This document shows, piece after piece, positions 1 to 5,066 of a stretch of DNA of 5,084 nt. Under the pieces are notes generated by a model. That model searched no databases, was not told where the DNA came from, and worked only from the letters and a program-made list of their open reading frames with translations. The first letter of the stretch is position 1. Each line of letters starts with the position of its first letter. The translations under genes and the position numbers were made by a program. Where the stretch lies: contig USBW01000063.1 of assembly GCA_900553045.1 (NCBI GenBank), forward strand, positions 1 to 5,084, written 5' to 3'. Source of the stretch: an uncultured Mycoplasmatota bacterium. Its GTDB lineage: Bacteria; Bacillota_I; Bacilli_A; RF39; UBA660.

Positions 1-257
1 TAATCTTCTAATTCTACAAGTTTAATCTTTTTATTTAGATTACCTATATAAATATCAGTTGAATAGTTAAAGGCTAGAAAAGTAGTATCATTTACAACGA
101 TTTTATGAGGCTCAATGTAGTTTAAGTTTGTATTGTTAATTCTTTTGATACTTCCATTAGTAATGGTAGGAGTAACGTGACAGAACTCACAAATAAACTC
201 AATACGTTGTTTCAAACTTTTTTCCATTTCTAACTCATGTGTAGTAAACTTTATCAT
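1..257 (-). CDS. Partial unrecognised protein, N-terminal 85 residues, with a CxxC pair
   Basis: An open frame runs leftwards from an ATG at 255-257 and leaves the window without a stop, so only the N-terminus is seen. It begins MIKFTTHELEMEKSLKQR and contains a Cys-Glu-Phe-Cys-His segment (residues 23-27), followed by a polar, Asn/Thr/Ile-rich stretch that looks like beta structure. A lone CxxCH could bind metal, but no second pair is visible. There is no signal peptide or membrane segment. The start is chosen because AAGGATGGTG (minus strand, about 264-273) lies at a normal distance and resembles a Shine-Dalgarno sequence. An in-frame ATG at 267-269 and a GTG at 264-266 also exist, but they sit inside or against that site. 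The gene lies downstream of tRNA-Gly on the same strand, with a terminator between them, so it probably has its own promoter. I do not recognise the family. Confidence refers to its being a real gene, not to a function. Confidence 0.72.
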   Translation of the reverse strand, partial: MIKFTTHELEMEKSLKQRIEFICEFCHVTPTITNGSIKRINNTNLNYIEPHKIVVNDTTFLAFNYSTDIYIGNLNKKIKLVELED

Positions 258-263
258 AATTAA

Positions 264-274
264 CACCATCCTTT
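264..274 (-). promoter_or_regulatory. Ribosome binding site deciding the start of the partial minus-strand gene
   Basis: The minus strand reads AAAGGATGGTG, which pairs with the 16S anti-Shine-Dalgarno sequence apart from one inserted T. It lies 6 bases before the ATG at 257, favouring that start over the in-frame ATG (267-269) and GTG (264-266) that overlap the site. Confidence 0.55.
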
Positions 275-324
275 CTTTAGGATGATTTCTATGTACTTCC
301 AAGCTCTACGGGAGTTCGGAACAC

Positions 325-350
325 AAAAAAATCAATCCAAACGGATTGAT
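325..350 (-). terminator. Rho-independent terminator of tRNA-Gly
   Basis: On the minus strand, ATCAATCC (343-350) pairs perfectly with GGATTGAT (331-338) across a 4-base loop, and a run of Ts follows at once (325-331). The 8-bp stem plus T-run is a standard intrinsic terminator. It lies 43 bases beyond the CCA end of the tRNA and so ends the tRNA transcript before the partial gene at 257. Confidence 0.88.
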
Positions 351-377
351 TATATGTTAAGTTCAAACATAAAAGTT
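349..377 (-). promoter_or_regulatory. Possible promoter of the partial minus-strand gene
   Basis: The minus strand has a perfect TATAAT at 349-354. The hexamer at 17-bp spacing (372-377) reads AACTTT, a poor -35, so the promoter would be weak or need an activator. The -10 abuts the terminator stem at 331-350, so a transcript starting near 342 would contain only part of that hairpin and escape termination. I see no better promoter between the tRNA and the gene. Confidence 0.3.
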
Positions 378-393
378 CGAACAGAAACGTCAC

Positions 394-468
394 TGGAGCA
401 AATGACGGGAATCGAACCCGCATCCTAGCCTTGGCAAGGCCATGTTCTAACCATTGAACCACATCTGC
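394..468 (-). tRNA. tRNA-Gly(GCC)
   Basis: The full cloverleaf folds by eye. The acceptor stem pairs GCAGATG (462-468) with CATTTGC (398-404), including one G-U pair. The D stem is GTTC/GAAC, the anticodon stem is TGGCC/GGCTA with loop TTGCCAA (431-437), and the T stem is GCGGG/CCCGT with loop TTCGATT. The anticodon GCC (433-435) reads GGC and GGU glycine codons. The discriminator base is U (397) and the CCA end is encoded (394-396). U73 fits the tRNA-Gly type charged by the alpha2-beta2 GlyQS synthetase of many Bacillota. The gene is single, with its own promoter and terminator, and is transcribed away from the asnB leader. Confidence 0.97.
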
Positions 469-482
469 GTAAGTACATTAAT

Positions 483-511
483 AGAATAGCAAAAAAAAAT
501 TAAAAAAGCAA
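483..511 (-). promoter_or_regulatory. Sigma-A-type promoter of tRNA-Gly
   Basis: On the minus strand, TTGCTT (506-511) and TATTCT (483-488) are separated by exactly 17 bases, and TGC before the -10 makes an extended -10 element. The start would fall near 476, giving a 5' leader of about 8 bases before the mature tRNA. The spacer is almost pure A/T, with runs of six and nine identical bases. Confidence 0.72.
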
Positions 512-541
512 CAACTTTTTGTGAAAATTGCATAAAATTTA

Positions 542-570
542 TTGACAGATAATTATAAATAGAGTATTTT
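542..570 (+). promoter_or_regulatory. Sigma-A-type promoter of the asnB T-box leader
   Basis: A consensus TTGACA (542-547) and TATTTT (565-570) are 17 bases apart. A start near 577 places the first leader bases just before Stem I. The -35 lies 30 bases from that of the divergent tRNA-Gly promoter, so two polymerases start back to back in this gap. Confidence 0.8.
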
Positions 571-576
571 TATTTT

Positions 577-842
577 AACAACGGTGATGAAGAAAAGTAT
601 AACGAACACCTTTTAAAGCGACTTAGGGCCTGGTGTGAGCCTAAGAAAAGACTCGTTAGAAAGAACACTTCGGAGTTGCTTACCGAAAGAATTATCAAGT
701 AGACTAAGCCGATTGAATATCGTTAAAAATTCTAGATTTGTTAGAATCGAAAAAGAGAGATTATAATTAAAATTTATAATAAATTGGGTGGTACCGCGGA
801 AACCAGACTTCGTCCCATGAATTTGGGAAGGTCTGGTTTTTT
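577..842 (+). promoter_or_regulatory. T-box riboswitch, Asn specifier (AAC), controlling asnB
   Basis: The hallmark T-box TTGGGTGGTACCGCGG lies at 784-799. Stem I folds with a base helix 582-585/682-685, a GATGA kink-turn-like segment (586-590), helix 589-592/668-671, and a specifier loop with AGTA (596-599) facing AAC (664-666). Above it come helices 600-605/653-658, 610-614/646-650 and 622-627/640-645, with a distal loop containing GGTGTGAG. Stem III is ATTCTA/TAGAAT (729-734/742-747). The antiterminator pairs TGGG (785-788) with CCCA (814-817) and GCG (796-798) with CGT (811-813), leaving the usual 7-base bulge TGGTACC. The strand at 811-817 is shared with the terminator, so the two folds exclude each other. 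AAC would be read by tRNA-Asn(GUU), matching the downstream asparagine synthetase. In the known mechanism, uncharged tRNA pairs its 3' NCCA with TGGN and allows read-through. Here N is U792, which would form a wobble pair with the G73 usual in tRNA-Asn. Stem II was not resolved. Confidence 0.95.
801..842 (+). terminator. T-box regulatory terminator before asnB
   Basis: AACCAGAC (801-808) pairs with GTCTGGTT (831-838), with an inner helix TCCCA/TGGGA (813-817/824-828) and a T-run at 837-842. It is the off-state hairpin of the T-box: its inner 5' strand is needed by the antiterminator. It ends 26 bases before the asnB start codon. Confidence 0.93.
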
Positions 843-868
843 AATTTTTTAAAGAAAGAAGGTATATT

Positions 869-2443
869 ATGTGTAGTTTTCTTGTTTATACAAAAGAAAA
901 CATCAAAAAAGAAGAATTTGAAGTGGGTTTAGAAAAAATTAAATATCGCGGACCTGATATGACTAGGGTCGAAGTTTCCCCTGGCATGTGGGGTTTTAAC
1001 CGCCTAGCTATTATGGATGTTACCGAAGATGGTATGCAGCCATTTTCCCTTGGCCAATTAAAGGCCGTTTGCAATGGTGAAATTTATAACTATCCATATC
1101 TTAAAAAAATGTTGCGACAAAAAGGTTTTACCTTTGTATCTGGCAGCGACTGTGAAGTACTGTTACCATTACTAAAAACAGAAGGATTTAAAATGTTTGA
1201 ACATTTAGACGCCGAGTTTGCTTGTGTCTTATATGATGGTCAAGACTACATTGCTGCTCGTGATCCTATTGGCATTCGTCCAATGTTTTATGGCTTTTCT
1301 AAAGTTAGTCATGATATTATGTTTGCCTCAGAAGCTAAAGCTTTATTAGATTTATGTGATGAAATTTTACCATTTCCTCCAGGTCACTACTACTATCGAG
1401 GCAAGTTTGTCTCTTATTGTGATCCTACTAGGGTAGAGGAGTACAATAAAGATGATCTAGCAACAATATTTACTAAAATCAACAAAAAACTTACAGCAGG
1501 TGTCGTTAAACGTCTTGCCTCAGATGTACCTTTGGGCTTCCTTTTAAGTGGTGGTCTTGATTCTAGCCTGGTCTGTGCAATTGCTAGCAAACATTTGAAA
1601 AGACCGATTGAAACTTTTGCTATTGGTATGCAAAAAGATGCTATTGACTTAAAATATGCTAAAGAAGTAGCTACTTACATTGGCTCTAATCATCATGAAG
1701 TAATTATTACCGAAGAAGAAGTCATAGCTAGTTTAAAAGAGGTTATCTATCATTTAGAAACTTGGGATATTACCACGATCAGAGCTTCGATCGGCATGTA
1801 TTTACTATGCAAATGGATTAGAAAAAATACTGATGTTAAAGTTCTTTTAACCGGGGAAGTAAGCGATGAGTTATTTGGTTACAAATACACAGATTTTGCT
1901 CCTGATGCTACTGAGTTTCAAAAAGAAGCTGAAAAACGCATTCGAGAATTATATATGTACGATGTACTAAGAGCTGACCGCTGTATTTCAGGATGCTCTA
2001 TTGAAGCAAGAGTTCCTTTTGCCGATCTTGACTTTGTCAAGTATGTAATGAGTATTGATCCTTTAAAGAAAATGAATCATTATAATAAGGGCAAATACTT
2101 GTTACGTAAAGCCTTTGAAGGAGATTATCTTCCTAGTGATATTTTATATCGCGAAAAAGCTGCATTTTCTGATGCTGTTGGACACTCTTTAGTTGATTAT
2201 TTAAAAGCTTATGCTGAAGACTATTATACTGATGCTCAATTTTTAGAAAAATCACAAAAGTACTCTGATCCTAAACCTTTCACTAAAGAATCTTTATTAT
2301 ATCGTGAGATTTTTGAAGAATTTTATTCTTCGCACGATAATTTAATCACTGATTATTGGATGCCTAATAAAACTTGGGAAGGTTGTAATGTCAATGATCC
2401 TTCGGCAAGAGTCCTTGCTAACTACGGAGCTAGTGGCAAGTAG
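869..2443 (+). CDS. asnB: Asparagine synthetase B, glutamine-hydrolysing
   Basis: The enzyme makes asparagine from aspartate, ATP and glutamine in the cytoplasm. Residues 2 to about 185 form a class II glutamine amidotransferase domain. Cys2 is the nucleophile exposed after Met removal, with RGPD (27-30), NRLAI (44-48), NGEIYN (69-74) and SGSD (91-94) lining the glutamine site. Residues from about 200 to 500 form the ATP-pyrophosphatase synthetase domain, with the PP-loop SGGLDSS (227-233), YHLETWDITTIRAS (294-307) and TGEVSDELFG (328-337). In most AsnB proteins the last motif is GEGSDE; here the second Gly is Val331, while Glu330 and Asp333 are kept. The C-terminal DPSARVL (510-516) matches the E. 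coli AsnB tail. The length of 524 is about 30 residues below E. coli AsnB (554), partly because a loop after the PP-loop is short. AGAAGG lies 6 bases before the ATG, and only this start gives Cys2. The gene is regulated by the Asn T-box and no clear terminator follows it. An amidotransferase of another pathway is unlikely given the leader and full-length similarity. Confidence 0.97.
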   Translation: MCSFLVYTKENIKKEEFEVGLEKIKYRGPDMTRVEVSPGMWGFNRLAIMDVTEDGMQPFSLGQLKAVCNGEIYNYPYLKKMLRQKGFTFVSGSDCEVLLPLLKTEGFKMFEHLDAEFACVLYDGQDYIAARDPIGIRPMFYGFSKVSHDIMFASEAKALLDLCDEILPFPPGHYYYRGKFVSYCDPTRVEEYNKDDLATIFTKINKKLTAGVVKRLASDVPLGFLLSGGLDSSLVCAIASKHLKRPIETFAIGMQKDAIDLKYAKEVATYIGSNHHEVIITEEEVIASLKEVIYHLETWDITTIRASIGMYLLCKWIRKNTDVKVLLTGEVSDELFGYKYTDFAPDATEFQKEAEKRIRELYMYDVLRADRCISGCSIEARVPFADLDFVKYVMSIDPLKKMNHYNKGKYLLRKAFEGDYLPSDILYREKAAFSDAVGHSLVDYLKAYAEDYYTDAQFLEKSQKYSDPKPFTKESLLYREIFEEFYSSHDNLITDYWMPNKTWEGCNVNDPSARVLANYGASGK

Positions 2444-2458
2444 TTAGAACTTAAAATG

Positions 2459-2487
2459 TTTACTTCTAATCCTTTCTGTGATATGAT
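2459..2487 (+). promoter_or_regulatory. Extended -10 promoter of the PepSY lipoprotein gene
   Basis: TTTACT (2459-2464) and TATGAT (2482-2487) are 17 bases apart, and TGA directly before the -10 supplies the TGn extension. The start would be near 2494, leaving a very short leader. The promoter lies within the 67-base gap after asnB, so the lipoprotein need not depend on the T-box, though read-through remains possible. Confidence 0.7.
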
Positions 2488-2510
2488 AATTCTAGAATAG
2501 GAGATGGGTT

Positions 2511-3077
2511 ATGAAAAAGAAAATTTTATTATTGGGACTATCTTTTTGCTTATTTTTATTAGTAGGTTGTGGTAAGAAAATAACCTTAGATGAAGCTAAA
2601 AACATTGCTTTACAAGATGCTTCTTTAACAGCTTCCGAGGTTGCTTTTACTAATATTGAACATGATGATGACTTTACTTTAGAGTTTCATACAGTTGACA
2701 CTAATTACATCTATGTAATAAGAGAAGATGGTACTATTGAAGAGATGATTAAAAGATATATGAATTATCCATCGGCAGATACTCCTGATAGTGGTGATAA
2801 TACTAACGATGGCACCACAGATAATGGAACTGCTGATAACGGCACTACAGGAGATAATAATTCAACTACTACTAAAATTTCTTTAGATGAAGCAAGAGAT
2901 ATTGCTTTAAAATATTTTAATTTTTCTTTAAACGAAGTAAGAGATTTAAATATCGAAGAAGAGATGGAACGTGGTTTAGTTATCTATGAAGTATCTTTTG
3001 AAAAAGATCGAGTAGAATACTCTTGTGATATTTATGCCGTTGATGGAACAGTTTTAAAATCTGATATTGATTATTAA
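2511..3077 (+). CDS. Lipoprotein with two PepSY-like domains
   Basis: The N-terminus is a lipoprotein signal peptide: MKKK, a hydrophobic core, then the lipobox LVGC with Cys20 as the predicted lipidated residue. The mature protein should therefore sit on the outer face of the membrane. Two similar domains follow, residues about 24-82 and 122-188. Each opens with I(T/S)LDEA(K/R)(N/D)IAL and ends in a strand and turn of the type YxYVIREDGTI or YSCDIYAVDGTVL, which is the PepSY pattern. They are joined by a Ser/Thr/Asp/Asn/Gly-rich linker (about 86-121) with DNGT repeats. PepSY domains are associated with peptidase inhibition or with sensing in the cell envelope; no specific partner is evident here. 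AGGAG (2499-2503) lies 7 bases before the ATG. The gene has its own promoter and a terminator after it, so it appears to be a single-gene unit. The lipoprotein nature is clear; the PepSY assignment rests on pattern recognition by eye. Confidence 0.93.
   Translation: MKKKILLLGLSFCLFLLVGCGKKITLDEAKNIALQDASLTASEVAFTNIEHDDDFTLEFHTVDTNYIYVIREDGTIEEMIKRYMNYPSADTPDSGDNTNDGTTDNGTADNGTTGDNNSTTTKISLDEARDIALKYFNFSLNEVRDLNIEEEMERGLVIYEVSFEKDRVEYSCDIYAVDGTVLKSDIDY
2805..2849 (+). repeat. Three tandem 15-bp units encoding the NDGTT/DNGTA/DNGTT linker
   Basis: Units begin at 2805, 2820 and 2835, in frame with the gene, and encode NDGTT, DNGTA and DNGTT. The units differ mostly at third codon positions, so this is an aged in-frame expansion. 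It lies in the flexible linker between the two PepSY-like domains, where a change of unit number would alter linker length without a frameshift. Confidence 0.7.
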
Positions 3078-3106
3078 TATTAACTATTATCATTTAACTA
3101 TTTAAG

Positions 3107-3158
3107 CGCTTTAATGATGGCAATTATTTTCAAGACATCTAATTAAAAGCGTTTTTTT
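3107..3158 (+). terminator. Rho-independent terminator after the PepSY lipoprotein gene
   Basis: CGCTTT (3107-3112) pairs with AAAGCG (3146-3151). The stem continues through AAT/ATT (3113-3115/3142-3144) and GATG/CATC (3116-3119/3136-3139) with small bulges, and a run of seven Ts follows (3152-3158). The 16-base loop is long, but stem and T-run together are convincing. It separates this unit from the next promoter. Confidence 0.8.
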
Positions 3159-3177
3159 CTTGGCGTAAATCTAAATC

Positions 3178-3206
3178 TTGAATATTGTAAATTTTAATGC
3201 TATGAT
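3178..3206 (+). promoter_or_regulatory. Extended -10 promoter of the cadherin-like surface protein gene
   Basis: TTGAAT (3178-3183) and TATGAT (3201-3206) are 17 bases apart, with TGC directly before the -10. The expected start is near 3213. The layout is the same as that of the lipoprotein promoter (identical TATGAT, 17-bp spacer, TGn), so the two surface genes may be expressed at similar levels. Confidence 0.75.
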
Positions 3207-3238
3207 ATTAATATAATTTAATAAAGGGTGCGTGTGAT

Positions 3239-5032
3239 ATGAGAAAATATAGTGTTTTTTTACTGGTTTTATTTTTTGCTTTTACTATTAGCATTGAGGC
3301 TAGAACTACTGGGAGTCTTTCTTGTCCTTCTGAGGTTGCTCCCAGTGAGAACTTAACTTGTAAACTAGAAGTGACTACTGATGAAGATCTTACTAAGTTG
3401 ACAGGTGATGTTATTTATCTTTCTTCTAATTTTACTTTAAAAAATATAACAGGACTTAATGGCTTTACTTCTTCGAGCAATACTTCGCTTTCATTAACTA
3501 ATACTTCTTTTAAAACAGGAACATTTGAAATAGCCAGTTTAACTTTTCAAGTTAATAGCAGTCCTGATTTTGGAAGGACTAATATTGAAGTTCAAAGTTC
3601 TGGTCTAAGTGAAGTAGCAAGTACTAATATTACCATTCTTTCTAATAATAACAAACTTAAATCAATTACTATTGCTGGTTATAGTTTCAGTTTTGATCCT
3701 GACAAAACTGAGTATGATCTTTCTATCGATGAAGATTTAATCTATGTTAATGCTCAACTTCAAGATCAGCAAAACTCTACTTTTTTAGAAAATTATGGAC
3801 CAAGGTACGTTAATTTAAAGCCTGGTTTAAATACAGTTAATTTAAGTATAATGGCACAGAATGGTGATGTTCGTACTTATACTTTAAAAATAACTCGCAA
3901 TACACAAGAAAGCAATAATAACTATTTAAAAGAATTAGCTGTTTCTGCTGGTACTTTATCACCAAATTTTAAGAAAGATACACTTACTTATGATGTTAAA
4001 GTTCCTCTTAATGTAGATAAAATTACTATTAGTGCCACTTTAGAAGATAACAATGCTTCTTTTGTTGAGAATAATGGCCCTAGAAATGAAGATTTAATAA
4101 TTGGTGACAATACCTTTTTTATCCAAGTAAAAGCTCAGAATGGTGATGTGCGCACCTACACGATCAATGTTATAAGAACTAGTGAAAATGCCAACAATTA
4201 CTTATCTAGCTTGACTGTTTCCAATGCTAATATTAATTTTTCTAAAGAAGTTACTCAATATGAATTTAATGTTTTGTATGAAGTTACAGAACTAAATATT
4301 GAAGCTATAGCTGAAGATACTGAAGCAAAAGTGGAAATAAATAATCCTTCGGAACTTAAGGTAGGATTAAATACTATTGAAATTAAAGTAACTGCTGAAG
4401 ATGGTTCTATAAGAATTTACACGCTTTTAGTAACAAGATTAGAAGAAGGAGCAACGCTTTCTTCAAATAATCGCCTTCAGAGTTTAAACATTGAAGGTTA
4501 TGTCATTCCTTTTCATCCTGGTACTTTAACTTATTATCTTAAAGTTAAAGAAGATAGCTTATACATAACTGCCATACCAGAAGCAGCAAATGCTCTTGTT
4601 CAAATTGAAGGTAATGAAAATTTAAGAAACGGTAGTGTTATTAAAATTACAGTTACAAGTGAAGATTTATCTCAACGTGTCTATACTATTAATATAGAAA
4701 AAGAAAGTAGTCTAATGCTCATAATTTTTATTGTTTTAGGTTCCTTATTATTAGTCGGGGTCATTTTACTAATTATTTTCCGTAAGAAAATATTTAAAAA
4801 AGATAAAACTTCGCCAAATGATGACTTAGTTATTATTAAAGACGATAAAGAACGCGTCGTTATTTCTGATGATGTTGATGATGTTCAAGTATTTGAAAAA
4901 GCACCACCAAAAGAAGATGAAACAGAACTTTTAGATATTGATGTTCTAGAAAAAACTAAAAGCTTTGAACCAATTAGCAAACCTGGATCTAGTTTCTCTT
5001 TTGATGATGACGATGAAAAGACCTTATTATAA
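3239..5032 (+). CDS. Membrane-anchored surface protein: cohesin-like domain plus four cadherin-like beta-sandwich repeats
   Basis: A signal peptide (1 to about 21, ending IEA) exports the protein. Residues about 25-134 form a cohesin- or carbohydrate-module-like beta sandwich with two cysteines (Cys29, Cys41) that could form a disulfide. Four repeats of about 90 residues follow (about 137-220, 227-313, 319-400, 410-489). Each starts with NNxL and, through a TxYxxxV-type strand, reaches a (Q/E)(N/D)G(D/S)xRxYT-like end, the pattern of cadherin-like beta-sandwich domains (Pfam PF12733 type). A transmembrane helix (492-514) followed by RKKIFKK fixes a type I topology, with an 83-residue, Asp/Glu-rich cytoplasmic tail. 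There is no LPXTG signal, so it is held by the membrane rather than sortase-linked. The start ATG follows AAAGGGTG (3223-3230) at 8 bases. Such repeats usually mediate protein or polysaccharide contacts; a binding partner cannot be named. The domain order is clear; the cohesin-like call is the least certain part. Confidence 0.93.
   Translation: MRKYSVFLLVLFFAFTISIEARTTGSLSCPSEVAPSENLTCKLEVTTDEDLTKLTGDVIYLSSNFTLKNITGLNGFTSSSNTSLSLTNTSFKTGTFEIASLTFQVNSSPDFGRTNIEVQSSGLSEVASTNITILSNNNKLKSITIAGYSFSFDPDKTEYDLSIDEDLIYVNAQLQDQQNSTFLENYGPRYVNLKPGLNTVNLSIMAQNGDVRTYTLKITRNTQESNNNYLKELAVSAGTLSPNFKKDTLTYDVKVPLNVDKITISATLEDNNASFVENNGPRNEDLIIGDNTFFIQVKAQNGDVRTYTINVIRTSENANNYLSSLTVSNANINFSKEVTQYEFNVLYEVTELNIEAIAEDTEAKVEINNPSELKVGLNTIEIKVTAEDGSIRIYTLLVTRLEEGATLSSNNRLQSLNIEGYVIPFHPGTLTYYLKVKEDSLYITAIPEAANALVQIEGNENLRNGSVIKITVTSEDLSQRVYTINIEKESSLMLIIFIVLGSLLLVGVILLIIFRKKIFKKDKTSPNDDLVIIKDDKERVVISDDVDDVQVFEKAPPKEDETELLDIDVLEKTKSFEPISKPGSSFSFDDDDEKTLL
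3647..4705 (+). repeat. Four diverged cadherin-like domain repeats within the surface protein gene
   Basis: Units lie at about 3647-3898, 3917-4177, 4193-4438 and 4466-4705, with starts 90 to 92 codons apart. Units 1 and 2 are the closest pair: both contain ENxGPR and QNGDVRTYT, and 14 bases are identical at 3857-3870 and 4136-4149. Units 3 and 4 have drifted (AEDGSIRIYT and SEDLSQRVYT at the same position), and unit 4 lacks the Gly of that turn. This is protein-level repetition and too diverged overall for easy recombination. Confidence 0.8.
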
Positions 5033-5060
5033 AAATAACTTACTTAGTTTTTAAAAAAAC

Positions 5061-5066
5061 TTGACA
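5061..5066 (+). promoter_or_regulatory. -35 box of a probable further promoter at the window edge
   Basis: A perfect TTGACA follows the surface protein gene. The matching -10 at 17-bp spacing would begin at 5084, the last base of the window, so it cannot be checked. It suggests a new plus-strand unit starting just to the right. Confidence 0.35.

Larger units (their letters stand above)
313..383. repeat. Three near-copies of the palindromic element TGTTCGAACT, possible operator
   Basis: The plus strand carries AGTTCAAACA at 360-369, AGTTCGAACA at 374-383 and AGTTCGGAACA at 313-323. The first two are direct repeats with one mismatch and a 14-bp period. The third has one extra base and lies on the far side of the terminator hairpin. 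The core GTTCGAAC is a perfect 8-bp palindrome. Bacillota LexA boxes (CGAAC-N4-GTTCG) do not fit the spacing here. The copies flank a possible minus-strand -10 box at 349-354, so an operator for the partial gene is possible. Another reading is chance similarity to the GTTCGAA of tRNA T-loops. The repeat is plain in the sequence; its function is inferred. Confidence 0.5.

Noticed and set aside
360..383. LexA (SOS) box
   Set aside because: CGAAC and GTTTG are separated by six bases rather than the four of the Bacillota LexA box, and neither half-site pair is symmetric in the required way.
394..468. tRNA-Gly as an integration site for a mobile element
   Set aside because: No copy of the tRNA 3' end is visible elsewhere in the window and no integrase or phage-like gene is present.
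886..1074. 62-residue open frame on the minus strand inside asnB
   Set aside because: It lies wholly opposite the conserved amidotransferase domain of asnB and has no ribosome binding site worth noting; it is a shadow of the real gene.
2444..2469. Inverted repeat TTAGAA/TTCTAA after the asnB stop, as a terminator
   Set aside because: The stem is only 6 bp and AT-rich, the loop is 14 bases, no T-run follows, and it overlaps the -35 box of the next gene.
3080..3102. Direct repeat TTAACTATT with 14-bp period after the lipoprotein gene
   Set aside because: It is short and low in complexity in an AT-rich gap, with no symmetry or link to a promoter; chance is a sufficient explanation.
5033..5060. 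Possible terminator after the surface protein gene (GTTTTT/AAAAAC)
   Set aside because: The only pairing is a run of Ts with a run of As closed by one G-C pair and a 2-base loop, which is not a stable terminator.
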